From Pelomyxa schiedti (taxonomy: Eukaryota; Evosea; Pelobiontida; Pelomyxidae): a DNA stretch of 64,000 nucleotides. Positions 54,001 through 64,000 of the stretch are shown piece by piece (position 1 is the first letter of the stretch; each line of letters starts with the position of its first letter). The notes below the pieces were generated by a model. It was not told the origin of the DNA, searched no databases, and saw nothing but the letters and a program-made list of their open reading frames with translations. The stretch is from NCBI GenBank assembly GCA_020536535.1, contig JAHLWZ010000808.1:62001-126000 (forward strand), written 5' to 3'. Made by a program: the position numbers and the translations under genes.

Positions 54001-55732
54001 CCGTGACTTAGCATTCCGCAGTTATTTTTCTCCATGTCTCCCAGAGAATGGCCTTTTACAGTGCCCATAATAAACACTGGGACTCCGGCAAGAGAGCCAA
54101 CACCTCCTCTCATACAAACATTGATGCTATCTTTGGAATCACCATGCATCTCATTGAAGTTATCGAGAATTGCGTTAAGGCAGTCCTGTGCTTGCAAACG
54201 GCTACTATCTCGTAGCTTTGAAATGTCGAACTCAAATTGGGGTGTTTTCTGTGCGCTGGCCTCAAAAAGCTTTGGTGTGTTATCCAAGGCGTTGGTGAGA
54301 GTTGATTTAATGACAGCACGGGACGGGTTTCTCCACAATCTCCAGCCAACGGAAATTACATGCAGTAAGTTTAATAGGTAGTCACTGATCTCTTTATCAA
54401 CAATTACATCAGCACGCCCATGATTGTACACAAACTGCGAGGTCTGGAATCCTTGAGGGCAATTTGCATCATACTCAACCACGTCTCCTTTGAAGATGGT
54501 GTTCAGGATAACTCTCACACCAGAAAATCCAACCCTTGCAGACTCTAGGGCAATGATAACATCGCAAGAACTTCCATAAGCGGCAGTAATGGCCCCAAAT
54601 GAGGGGTCTTTTAAAACGGCAATCACGGGTAAACCTAATGAATGAGTGATTACGTCGTATGGAAAAAAAAACCCTTTACCTTGAAGGTTGAGCTTGTAAA
54701 GTACAACAAAGTACTTGCAAATTTCTCTGAGAGAGTATGCACCCTCTACATGTTGAGTTAGAGGAGGTGAAAAGAAGTGGTTACTCAGACCTTGTATTCG
54801 CAGCCCACCTCCAGCACATGACAAAACAACAGGAATTTGCTCACGAATTGCTTCCTCTAATCCTCGAGTCATAGTTTCACCTTCTACAGCCCCGATAGAA
54901 CCACCCATGAAACCAAAGTCATGTCCAATCCACATCACACGACACCCAGATACTTCCCGTACATCCGCGGTTACAGCCGAGAAGGATGCATGATTCATGT
55001 CTCTGGCTGGGTTTGCGATCCACCTTAAAATGGCGGCCTTCTTGATTTTTTCCTTGTAGGTGTCACCCCCAAAGCAAAATCCAAGAGGATCTTGTGGCAC
55101 TAGCATAGTCTTCCGGGGGGATCGGGATCGAGGTTCCTCAGTCATAACAGGAGGAGTTCCTCGTGGAATAGAAATTGTAGCTGAAGATTCAGCTGCAATT
55201 GAAGTGGAATTGAACATACGAGCCAGATGTGCTGTGTCCGCTGGAGATTGGGAGACGGCATCCAAAAAGTGGTTGTAGGACTCGGAGAAAACGGGAGGAG
55301 TAGCACTTTTCAATGCTGATACAACTTGGCCTTGATCAACCCCTGCAGAAGGAAGATATATAGCCAATAGAGAGTAGTCATCCTTCAATTGGAATTTCCA
55401 GAGACGAGGTCCCAGAGTTCTATTTGTATGTGTGGTTACCTTTTTTTTTGCTACGAATTTCCTTTAATTAAGAAATTGCAAAAGTATGGAGTGTGTGTAG
55501 GCACCCCCAAATTTCCCTCACATGTTACAAATTCTTAATAAATATTCAAGGAAAACAGAGGGACACACTTTGTAGAGGCACATATTGATTTAAGAACCGT
55601 TTCACGAGCATCCCACCAAGCGTCATGCCCTCGCTCTTTTGCGATCGTGTGATCAAAAAACTCGAGCGATTCCACGGCATTGCCGAAATACTCACGGGCG
55701 TCGAACTTCGATGGAACATAGATCCAAAACAT
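51087..55732 (-). CDS. AccD-AccA / pyruvate-carboxyltransferase / biotinyl fusion without biotin carboxylase (transcarboxylase)
   Basis: One large protein of about 1,490 residues with a single 5' intron (about 55543-55428) and then 4.3 kb of uninterrupted frame. Domains in order: short N-terminus (MFWIYVPSKFDAREYFGNAV); AccD-like carboxyltransferase (GFMGGSIGAVEGETMTRGLE, AVLKDPSFGAITAAYGSS); AccA-like part (KWQFPIVILVDSPGAVPNFF, SEASSGGAACLCYSDYSAIL); pyruvate/oxaloacetate carboxyltransferase (DTAMRDGQQSLLATRVRTRD, EMWGGATFESCLEF, FRIFDCFNDVSRM, IKDMAGMVKP, HFHTHDSSGLAL); and biotinyl domain with biotin Lys in LAAMKMSVP (about 51240-51215). No biotin carboxylase or ATP-grasp region. Entamoeba and Giardia have the same layout, read as a malonyl-CoA:pyruvate transcarboxylase that moves CO2 between oxaloacetate and acetyl-CoA without ATP. 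The bacterial AccD/AccA type and near absence of introns suggest bacterial origin. Confidence 0.92.
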
Positions 55733-55982
55733 GGTTGTGTGGTTTTTTTGTGTTTGTGTGAACTACGACGATGGCTTCGACGCTCCTTTCGTCAGGGCAA
55801 TGTGGTTTTGGGAAAAGAAAAAAAATCCAAAATGAGGGAACAAAGGTTGAATTGTGTTAGCGTCCGAATGGGAAAAACCCGAACGGTGTCTTTCCGAGAA
55901 GTGTTTTTGAGAATCCGATGTTATTCTCAACATTTACAATCAAACACACAACCAAGCAAACGAAGAAGGCCGGCCTCGTCAT

Positions 55983-58297
55983 GGGACAAGTAGTAACTGC
56001 GTTCACGAGCACCGCCATCAATGCAACGTGCTCCCATCATTTCTCTGCAACTTCCACAGATGACCCAGCCGAGCCAACGCCTCCCGCCGTCGTCGCGGAT
56101 ATTCCTTGGCCCACAATGCACTTTGACCCCCGCTCCCCCCTTCCACCTACGCCAGAGGAGCGGTCCACGGCCAAGAGGGCACGTGGTCGCAGCCCGGGGC
56201 TGTCGTGGAAGCGACGTCGGGATCTCTCGGCGTCGCGGGATGCCGCCATCAAGTACATCATCGAGGGGAGTAGCGAGGCGGCCTGGGCGGCCCCGAACCC
56301 CAACAGCATGGCGTCGTATCTGGAGCCGAAGCTCGTCCCCTCCGGGGGGTGGGGCCCCGCAGCCCGCCTACTTATGGGACAGTACCAGGACTCGTGGTGC
56401 GCCCCGTCCAGGGGAGTCGACACTTACGGCGAGGTGGATATGTCTGAAATTAATCTGCCGGAGGAGGAGTTGCCGGCTGTGATGCCTGGGGACGTGGATT
56501 TGGTGAAAGCAACTGTTTTGGAAGAAGTGATGCGGGGCTTTTGTATGCAGAGGCCGGCGGTCAATCAGGACTATGGGGGCTGGTACAGCTTTTTTGGGGA
56601 ACCAGAGTGCAAGAGGCCAAAAACTGATGGACTTCCTCCTTATAACGTTACCCACTTTAGTTATTCACTGAAGAATTCCAGAACACGCGCTCTTTTTCCC
56701 CATTACCTTCTCATTGTACCTAATGGCTCAAACTGCGAATAGGAAACCCAAATACAGTTTGTGGAAAATAGAATCAAGTGGTACCGACAGAGAAAGTGCG
56801 CTTTGTGGGCAAAGAATTTGATGGCAACGGGGTGTGAAGCTATGTTGCTTACTACTGCCTGCAAGCGGGCTTGGGCTGACTGGTATCCAAAAGAGGCCTG
56901 TGACGCTCTGTACGAAACTGTAGCTTGGAAGTTGATATCGAGTATGATGATTATTATTTCGTTGGTGATACATATTGGAAAACCAAGGGTCATGCCAAGT
57001 TTCCGGCCAGCGCTTATTATCATTTATTTGCGGGGCCCATCCTCGTGCTGGGAACAAAAGTCCTATATCGCTTCTTAGTTCCCACTTGCTAAGCCACATC
57101 CTGCATATCATGCTACATTTTAACTGGCGAGATGAATGTGATGACTTGGAAAGAGAACCAGCACAAACAGATTTTGAGAAACAACTTCAATCACGTCTTC
57201 AACTATGGGTGGACTCCCCCGACACTGTGTACATGGGGGCGTTTGGAAATTTTAATCCCCATGATCGCCAAGCTGATATGAGATTTTACGCTCGTAAGTT
57301 AATAAGGAAAAATCAATGTAGTAACGAAAACCCAGTTATTGCGGCGTACTCTCTTGTTTGGTACAGTGGACCATGGATTTCTACTGCACAATTTATAGCA
57401 GCTGTAGGTTCGCTTTTCTTTTGAGTTACTGATGACCTAATACTCCTTGAGAGGATGGAAATGAGGCCAACCTGCAGTGTTATGCATTTTTTCGGTGTGG
57501 GGCCTATGCCCATACGCCACAAGAGCGATTTATGGCTATAAGACTTCACAGCACCCTATTTGGTGAAATATCTGAATCAGAAGAGCAATCCGTTATTACT
57601 TGAAATATTGAATGCGGGCCTCCTAACATCACAATTACAGTTCCGGAAATGCTTTACTGGTGAGGGAACAGTTTCAATGGCAGATGGTTCTAATAAGTAC
57701 AAAGATCTTAACTCTCTACGTTAATTTTTCTCATGGAAATCAGGCTAGTTGCTAATGTCCGTGTTGGGGATTACGTGAAAACTGAATCAGGAACCAGGAA
57801 GGTTTATTATGTGGAGAAGAAGTCTGTAAATGATACCATTCCAATGTGTGAAGTCTCTGGAGTTTGGTTGACGCCTGGGCACCCGGTTTTCGTTGTATGA
57901 TATTTGTCCTACCTCGACGTAAAATACACACAACATTTACCACACACAGGGAGGGATATGGACCCATCCCTTTGAGGTATCGCCAGTTGTAGAGAGGTTT
58001 GTTACCGACTTATTCAACTTTGAACTGGCTGGGGGTCCACTAGCATCCGACCACTCTCTCTGGATAAACAATCTTCTGGTAAGAGGATGACAAAAAAAAA
58101 AAAAAAAAAAAAAGCAATACCTCACAAAGAACCAGGTATGCACATTGGGTAAAGATTGTGGGGAAAGGATAGTTAAAGGGTGGCCCAAAGCAGACAATTT
58201 GGCCGGTACTGGCTATTGGCGTTATGGGAACTCCAAATGGGTTCAGCACCAAGTCAGACGAATGGCAGACAACAGGCACTGTCCTGGATCTGGATGA
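55983..58297 (+). CDS. Hint (hedgehog/intein-fold) domain protein with unrecognised N-terminal region
   Basis: The C-terminal third is a Hint self-processing fold: FRKCFTGEGTVSMADGSNKY (Cys at 57650-57652), VRVGDYVKTESGTRKVYYVE, VSGVWLTPGHPVF (block with the catalytic His, about 57865-57893), GGIWTHPFEVSPVV and VCTLGKDCGERIV. The N-terminal part starts MGQVVTAFTSTAINATC (a possible myristoylation site) in a GC-rich exon with KRARGRSPGLSWKRRR. Middle exons give VENRIKWYRQRKCALWAKNL, IEYDDYYFVGDTYWKTKGHA, GAFGNFNPHDRQADMRFYAR and CYAFFRCGAYAHTPQERFMA; I know no family for these. No signal peptide is seen. Hint domains cleave the peptide bond before their Cys, so the N-terminal region would be released or transferred. 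About nine introns, several uncertain between 56750 and 57130. The stop at 58295-58297 follows a short basic tail. Confidence 0.72.
58092..58114 (+). repeat. A23 homopolymer in an intron
   Basis: Uninterrupted run of 23 A inside the last intron of the Hint gene, next to the donor gtaagagg. Its length is prone to sequencing error. Confidence 0.9.
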
Positions 58298-58575
58298 CGT
58301 TTTGTTAATGTAATAAACACAAAAACTGTGAAGCAAACAAAGGCTCTTGCGTTTGGTGTGTGGAACTCGCAGATCAATCTGGCCAGTCAACACAGAGGAA
58401 AAGAACAATCAAATCACCGGTATTCGTTCCCTGTTTTGTGAAGACAGCTCTCTTTGGGGTAGAAAAACTCTCATTCGGTTACCTGAAGGCCAATGAAAAA
58501 GGCTCGTTTTTAACGCTTAGAAGGTACAGTACAAACGCAAACAAAACAAAACAGATAACCGTTGAAGGCACAAGG

Positions 58576-59423
58576 CATGGGAAAGGACGAAAAGAAAGGA
58601 AATAAGTGCTGCATGGCAGTCTGTTGTTCTATAACAACAACGATAATAGCCGCAGTTGTGGCTATAGGCACGCAAAAGAAACAACGAGTGACGCTGGATC
58701 TCACGTTTCTTATGTGTTTCCTGCTCTTTTTTTATAGTGATATACGTTGGATTGGCGTACCAGACTCTGAAGAATGCACAGTGGCAAGTCACATCATCGT
58801 CGGTTGATTCCTCTTTTCTTTCATTCCGTATACACGGTCTGACTAAACTGTGCCTTTCCTTTTGTGTTATTTTTAGGCCACAGTGGAGCCTGGAACGAGC
58901 ACATTCACCTCGAATATTACTATGGATATGGGTGAATTATTGTTAGTACCTTTCCTTCCATGTTTCTTACATTTCCTCAAAGATGTCTGGGCAACAAAGG
59001 GAATCACCGTATCTGCTGATGGGGTGAAGTTCGATCTCACAATGCTGGACAACTCAGGGGCTGATTCCTCTATTAGTGAGTTGCTCTTTGTTACCTACAA
59101 AAATATTAACCACCTACAGCTGGACCTGCTGATTGTGGTGGTGTATCTGTTGGGAAAACTGCGAGCAGTGTAACGATTGACTCCACATTAACTGGAGACA
59201 ATTCCGATTCGGATTTGATGCTGGCATTCCTGGCCGGAACACCTGAGGACTTCTCAATCACCGTGAAAAAAATTAAGGTTGCCTCCCTTCTTTCTGGTAG
59301 TTCCCTGACACATAAAAGTTTTGGGGAAGATGGGTTCCTATAAAGTTCACGTGTAAGTATTTCCCTAATAAGACTTCCTGTTCTTATCTTCAAACAGTTG
59401 TGCAGGAGCTCTCCATGTCCTAA
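58576..59423 (+). CDS. Small membrane-anchored protein with beta-rich C-terminal domain; function unknown
   Basis: Not recognised. It starts MGKDEKKGNKCCMAVCCSIT: a short basic cytosolic leader with a Cys cluster, then a membrane segment TTTIIAAV/VIYVGLAY joined across an intron of about 90 nt. A beta-rich, Asp/Ser/Thr-rich region follows: ATVEPGTSTFTSNITMDMG, KGITVSADGVKFDLTMLDNS, GKTASSVTIDSTLTGDNSDS and LMLAFLAGTPEDFSITVKK. This looks like an extracytosolic LEA2- or carbohydrate-binding-like sandwich, by appearance only. A signal-anchor topology is likely. The C-terminus depends on whether a 41-nt intron at about 59278-59318 is used; if not, the stop is at 59341-59343. Five or six exons. 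It converges with the SecA-like gene, 167 bp apart. Confidence 0.58.
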
Positions 59424-59590
59424 CATCTGATGTCATCTGCCTTTAAACGAGTATTCGTGTACATAGGAGCGAAGACAACCCGGAGCAAACGCCGTTTCGA
59501 TTTTCAGAACAACCAAGCAAGAAATAATCAAAAAAATGATTTGAAGTTGATTTATTTTGCATGGTTATCTGTTTGTAGTTTACAAGGGTT

Positions 59591-62500
59591 TTATGAGAGG
59601 AATACAGGCGCGCTTATACTAGAGGCTATGTACTCAAATTCAGACTTTAGAGCAACACCATCAGCCCCACAGCAGAAAGTCCCCTCAGCACATTCCGCGA
59701 GCCGGTTCAACCGGGCGGAATCCTTCGGAGTTGTGCCAAAGCCCAGTACATAAACCGGTACTCCTGGGAATTCTCTGTGGAGTTCTGTCATCTCGTGGTC
59801 ACCGTTCTCGCACTCCCCATCAGACATGAACAGCAAGACAGGCTCGTGGGTTCCAAATCCACCGGCTTTGAGAATTTCGTGGCATTGCACAATGCCTGCA
59901 GCGAAGTTGGTGCCACCACGTGGGTTCGCATTCCTTGGTAGGGAAGAGGTCAAATCGGGAGTGAGTTGGACCTGCCCCAGCCTAACACTTGCGCTGTTGG
60001 AGTATCCAACAACTGATATTATGTCAGAACAAGGAGTACGCAGCTGTGAACACTGGTTGATCCTATCTTTAGCAAATGCAGCTACTGCTTCGAGTAGCTG
60101 AAGCCATCGCTTGCCACACATTGAACCAGATTCATCCAAGCACATGACGACGAAGCGCGGTGGTGGGTTGGCAATGTTTGATCCAAGTCTTGCAAGCTGC
60201 ATTATCCTGTTTTGAAGGTCTCGTTTTGGAGCTTCACCACCGTCAAACGAGAATAGTGCTTTGACAAATTCGTCAGTATTGCTATGCAGTATTTCAGCTT
60301 CTTCGACTTCTTGCATAAGGACTGCAAGAGACTTGTTGTATTCTGACTGTTGCCTTGATCTAAGACTGGCATAATCTCCCCCATTTATCATTGCGGATAT
60401 TTCAGTATCAGTGAAGCTCCAGTCTTCCCTAAGACTTTCCGAACATAAAAAGAGTTTGTAGTTCCCTTGGTGACCTTGCCGCGCTGTCCTTCCACGTATT
60501 TGAATCTCCTCTGAGATAGACGCGGAGAGAAAAGTTTGTATGACCAATACACCCCCTTTAGTATCCACTTCTTTGTAAGATTTGAAATCGATCCCGCGGC
60601 CAAAACTTCTAGGTAGTAATGTAACAGCCCCAGGTTTTGATGCTTGAGAAATCAAATTGTCTTTGTACTCTGACTCCTCCACAAGAACATTATACCCAAG
60701 TGTTATGTTCTGTGCATTCGAGGATAAAAAGGTTCTGTAGGACTCTAATGCAACAACATTTTCAAAAAAAATTAGAACGGCACGGCCTTTTGTTTGCGCA
60801 TCAGCAGCAAGGCAAGATATTTCATAAAAGTGATTGTGCCTGTCGGGTAAGATTTTTATGTCATTGATGGGCCTGAAGTCAAGCCTGGAAGGGCCGTAAA
60901 TGGATGGCGCATAGGAAAGAGTATTCACTTTATATTTCTTTAGAAGCTCAAGTTCTTTATCGCACAGAGTATCTAGGGTGCCTGTAACACCAGAAATAAT
61001 AGCATACCGCGAAGGCAGCTTTGCATAAGAAAAGGAACCACAAATAATTGAAAAGCCCACTGCAGCCTTTACAGCCTCTTCAGGCAAGGTTTGATTTGAA
61101 AGCTCGCTCATGTATGCGAAAGTAGTTTTATGAGCAAAATAGGTAGAGTAATCATAGGCCATAGAAATTTTCTGTGTTTTGTATCCAATTTTTCCCTTTA
61201 TACGATCAACATGGTATGGGGGACCTGAGCGAAAGTTCTGTGCATCAGCAACCATTTGGCAAATTTGGCAATCAAAGAGAGGCTTAAAATCGGGCATTTT
61301 GGTAACCAGGGTTCGATAACACGTTTGTTGTTGTACTTTGCGTGCACTAAAATGTGGATCAGAATAATGATCCCACACAAACTTAATTAGTTCATAGCAT
61401 TCAGGTTGTGTCAGTAAGGCAGCTGGCATATAGGTGCCCCCTAAGAAATTGTCACTGAAGAACACATCAACTTCGTCAATCAATAGTACTCGCTTCCGCG
61501 TCGGTGTGGCAATTGGTCTACAAGCAGTAGAATTGTTCAAGAAACTTGTCACTCGATCCCTTACATTTCCTTGTGCATTGATGATTTTTTCACAAAGTGC
61601 ATTGACTGTAGAATATGAAATTCTTTCTCGTGTGCGAAAAATTTCAAACAGGAAATTGAAGGCTTGGCTGTCACGAGAACTTAAATACTCAGAATATGAA
61701 ACCACATCCACATCATAGCCAAGAATGGCAAAGAGAGTAGCGGTAACTCCCAACACGACTGATTTGCCTTCTCCTGTACCAATTTGAATGAAGTGACTTC
61801 TAGGAGTACACAATGACTTGTCATGGCTAAGAAGTTGGAGAATTGCCACTATCTGAACACTGTGGGGTTTTCTAAGAAACTCGATTTGTGTGAAAGTTTG
61901 ACTTCTATTGTTGAGAGTCCAAAGAGAAAATATGTATGCCATAACAATAGGCAAACGAGATGGATCTCTTGGAAGTGTTGTAGAAATTGCTAAAGCTTCT
62001 GATTTCAGATGTGTAAGATCCATGAATAAATTCTGCTTAACAAGGGAGTTGTATTTGGACTCAAACTTCTCGAAGACAGATTTTAGCTCAGGCCATTTAA
62101 TTCCCGTTTTCGCTGACCAACTCTCCGAGCCAAGTAAGCCGAGAAGAGGACCTTTCATTTGTTGTGTCTTAAACTGTGAAATTGTATGATCGATTCCTTG
62201 GTGTGCTATTTGCGCTGACATTATCTTGTTTCGAAGCCATTCAAACTCGGCATTTTCTGAAAGAATCTGCGTTCCAGTAATTCCAGAGGTCTCCAGTTCT
62301 CCAGCCAGTCTCGTTTCTACTTCTTGGTCGTTATTATTTTTCCTTATGAACTCACTAATTGTGACTTCAATTTGCGCTTTTAGTTCCTTTTCAATGGAGG
62401 GGATTTTTTCTGCAACGCCACGAATATTACACAGAAGCTGTGCCATACTTATTGGATCATTTTCTTGTTTCGTGAGTGCAATCTTAGATTGAATACTTGA

Positions 62501-64000
62501 GAAAACATGCTTCTTCACGGTGTTTGCCGGGTTAACACCTACAAATGAGCACAGGCAAGCGCTTCTATCGCATTTCAGGAGCACACCGGCCACAACTTCG
62601 AGCTTTTCCGTGTCCCAGGCCTTAATTGCCTGCTGCTCGATGTCGGAAAATTGTTTTCCAAGGATTTCTATGGGGTCAAATAGAACTTGGATTTGTGGTG
62701 AAATTGAGTGCAATTTCCTGGCATCCAGTTGCTTTCGGGAGAGCTCTTCCACGACATCATATCGCTCAGATTTAAGCGCCTCTCCAAATTCACGTTGAAT
62801 TGAACACAAAGCCTGATTGGCGAGATCTACTCCCTCTTCAAAGGAAAAGAACTTTGCTTGCATTTGAAGGTGTTCAACAATCTTTGACAAAATCTCCTGG
62901 AGAAGGCCCAAGGACTGCAAAAAGCGGAGATGATTTCCCACTGCTAAAAGGTCACGGTGTGTAAGGGCAGATTTGAAGCTGAGTTCAACTTTATGACTTG
63001 CCTCGGCAGATAGTTTCACCAAGGAAGTTCCTTTTTCTGCTTGCGCCTTTATAAACTCCGCAAATTCCCGTGGAATTTTGGGTGTGGTGACTTCAGGGGG
63101 TGGCTGAGGTACAGAACTCCGAGAAAATTGTTTCAAAGCATGATGGTACGCACAATACATGTTATTGAAGATATAACTGTATATTTCTGCTTGGGATGAT
63201 TTAACACTCTCTGGAGCCATTTCTTCAAGTGCCTTGCTTATGCAAAGACTTCGTTTTACTTGCTGTGCGTCAACTGACTGAAGAAATAAAACGAGGGGTT
63301 TGAGTTCAACTTCCTTCTGTAGGATAGTGAAAGCTTGAAAGACATCGGCCATTTGTGGACTGAATTCTTCATTTACTTGGATTGATTTTAGAACAGAATT
63401 TAACTTGGTTTCTAAGGTTGCCGCTATCACTTGGAGGGTCTCTTCAAAAAAATGTGTGTCACACTCTAGAAGGTGCAATTTCCTTTCGACACTGTGATAG
63501 TTCTGTTGCTGGCACTGTGAGAAAATTTCTTTTTGTAATTGTTGCTTTCTCTGAAGAATTTTTTCTCGAATGACTTTTGCCTTAGTCAACACAGAACCAG
63601 AGAGCTCTGAATGAAGGTCTGATACTAATAATTCCACTTCCTCAAAGGATGAAGGTGCCTCTTCCATAATCGCTTTGGACAGTGATGGGTCGTGTTCTCC
63701 AGTTGATTTGCTGTAATACCCTTTCAGAAGCTGATCGAAGTAATTTCTGATTTCTGCCGTAATAGAGAACGTGCAACTGTGAGACGTGTCAAAGTTGTGC
63801 TTCGAGTTCTCAAAAAGGGCATTGACTCTGCTGGAATCAATATAGGGCCGCTGCCTAAGAGCAGGACGCAACGTTTTCTCTATCAATTGTTGCAGTTTTG
63901 TGTCAAATGTGATATCAAGTTGATCAAGAAGACTCGTTGTATGTGGGTCTAGAAGACCACTCAACTTATTCTTAAACCCAAGTAAATGGTCTTGAGCGGA
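59591..64000 (-). CDS. SecA-like ATPase fused to a C-terminal von Willebrand factor A domain, 5' partial, intronless
   Basis: One frame is open from the right edge to a stop at 59591-59593, at least 1,469 residues, with no ATG seen near the edge; the true start lies outside. The first 640 or so residues are helical with no known motif. The motor follows: HFIQIGTGEGKSVVL (motif I, as MxTGEGKT of SecA, about 61795-61755), VLLIDEVDVFF (DEAD-type box, about 61490-61460), SGVTGTLDTL (SecA GMTGT), SFGRGIDFKSY (SecA GRGTDI) and QIRGRTARQGHQG (Arg-finger motif VI). The VWA domain has VVMCLDESGSMCG (MIDAS DxSGS, about 60155-60115), PRGGTNFAAGI and LFMSDGECENGD. The SecA preprotein-binding, wing and zinc-tail regions are not evident. 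No membrane span. All ATPase residues are present, so activity is likely; the substrate is unknown. Confidence 0.88.
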   Translation of the reverse strand, partial: SAQDHLLGFKNKLSGLLDPHTTSLLDQLDITFDTKLQQLIEKTLRPALRQRPYIDSSRVNALFENSKHNFDTSHSCTFSITAEIRNYFDQLLKGYYSKSTGEHDPSLSKAIMEEAPSSFEEVELLVSDLHSELSGSVLTKAKVIREKILQRKQQLQKEIFSQCQQQNYHSVERKLHLLECDTHFFEETLQVIAATLETKLNSVLKSIQVNEEFSPQMADVFQAFTILQKEVELKPLVLFLQSVDAQQVKRSLCISKALEEMAPESVKSSQAEIYSYIFNNMYCAYHHALKQFSRSSVPQPPPEVTTPKIPREFAEFIKAQAEKGTSLVKLSAEASHKVELSFKSALTHRDLLAVGNHLRFLQSLGLLQEILSKIVEHLQMQAKFFSFEEGVDLANQALCSIQREFGEALKSERYDVVEELSRKQLDARKLHSISPQIQVLFDPIEILGKQFSDIEQQAIKAWDTEKLEVVAGVLLKCDRSACLCSFVGVNPANTVKKHVFSSIQSKIALTKQENDPISMAQLLCNIRGVAEKIPSIEKELKAQIEVTISEFIRKNNNDQEVETRLAGELETSGITGTQILSENAEFEWLRNKIMSAQIAHQGIDHTISQFKTQQMKGPLLGLLGSESWSAKTGIKWPELKSVFEKFESKYNSLVKQNLFMDLTHLKSEALAISTTLPRDPSRLPIVMAYIFSLWTLNNRSQTFTQIEFLRKPHSVQIVAILQLLSHDKSLCTPRSHFIQIGTGEGKSVVLGVTATLFAILGYDVDVVSYSEYLSSRDSQAFNFLFEIFRTRERISYSTVNALCEKIINAQGNVRDRVTSFLNNSTACRPIATPTRKRVLLIDEVDVFFSDNFLGGTYMPAALLTQPECYELIKFVWDHYSDPHFSARKVQQQTCYRTLVTKMPDFKPLFDCQICQMVADAQNFRSGPPYHVDRIKGKIGYKTQKISMAYDYSTYFAHKTTFAYMSELSNQTLPEEAVKAAVGFSIICGSFSYAKLPSRYAIISGVTGTLDTLCDKELELLKKYKVNTLSYAPSIYGPSRLDFRPINDIKILPDRHNHFYEISCLAADAQTKGRAVLIFFENVVALESYRTFLSSNAQNITLGYNVLVEESEYKDNLISQASKPGAVTLLPRSFGRGIDFKSYKEVDTKGGVLVIQTFLSASISEEIQIRGRTARQGHQGNYKLFLCSESLREDWSFTDTEISAMINGGDYASLRSRQQSEYNKSLAVLMQEVEEAEILHSNTDEFVKALFSFDGGEAPKRDLQNRIMQLARLGSNIANPPPRFVVMCLDESGSMCGKRWLQLLEAVAAFAKDRINQCSQLRTPCSDIISVVGYSNSASVRLGQVQLTPDLTSSLPRNANPRGGTNFAAGIVQCHEILKAGGFGTHEPVLLFMSDGECENGDHEMTELHREFPGVPVYVLGFGTTPKDSARLNRLAECAEGTFCCGADGVALKSEFEYIASSISAPVFLS

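Noticed and set aside
58040-58408. Minus-strand frame with a hydrophobic Phe run
   Set aside because: The Phe run is the A23 homopolymer read backwards; the plus strand carries the end of the Hint gene here.
59591-64000. Idea that the SecA-VWA region is bacterial contamination
   Set aside because: Base and codon use look like the neighbours, it is flanked at a normal distance by a spliced gene and no bacterial operon or ribosome-binding site is seen. Long-read linkage would settle it.

Overview
The window is nuclear DNA of a gene-dense, intron-rich protist. About 24 genes lie on both strands in 64 kb. Most coding regions are cut by short GT..AG introns of roughly 40-60 nt, and many have a (C/T)TAAC-like branch point just before the acceptor. 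Tail-to-tail gaps fall to about 40-50 bp. Two observations suggest an anaerobic amoebozoan of the Archamoebae (Pelomyxa or Mastigamoeba type). The first is a fused AccD-AccA/pyruvate-carboxyltransferase/biotinyl protein without biotin carboxylase, an architecture known from Entamoeba and Giardia. The second is PEX2, which fits the anaerobic peroxisomes reported for Mastigamoeba and Pelomyxa. This assignment is an inference; no rRNA gene or other species marker is present.

Layout. 1-9.3 kb: the end of splicing factor PLRG1, a p24 cargo receptor, a DPP8/9-type dipeptidyl peptidase and an NHL-repeat protein. 9.4-21.8 kb: a chorein-type lipid-transfer protein (BLTP3/UHRF1BP1-like), a Lys/Pro-rich protein with a possible zinc-binding site, and PRPF6. 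21.9-28.6 kb: GlcNAc-6-P deacetylase, a short-chain dehydrogenase with an odd insertion, and a very long charged-helix protein built on a 30-nt coding repeat. 28.9-37.4 kb: ZMAT5 (U11/U12-20K), RFC2, a small coiled-coil protein, a GCK-III kinase, PEX2 and a UCH-UBA deubiquitinase. 37.8-49.0 kb: an RD-repeat coiled-coil protein, CKS1, USP48 and a DH-PH-DH RhoGEF; the last two have start codons only 5 bp apart. 49.2-64 kb: an ankyrin TKL kinase, the carboxyltransferase fusion, a Hint-domain protein, a small membrane protein and a SecA-like ATPase fused to a VWA domain that runs off the right edge.

The genes do not form operons. Themes recur: splicing (PLRG1, PRPF6, ZMAT5), ubiquitin (UCH-UBA, USP48, PEX2), signalling kinases and RhoGEF. 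The two genes with long uninterrupted reading frames, the carboxyltransferase fusion and SecA-VWA, stand out in this intron-rich setting and are the best candidates for bacterial ancestry. The SecA-VWA protein and the Hint protein are the strongest candidates for undescribed biology. Exon borders are hand-read and some will be wrong by a few codons.
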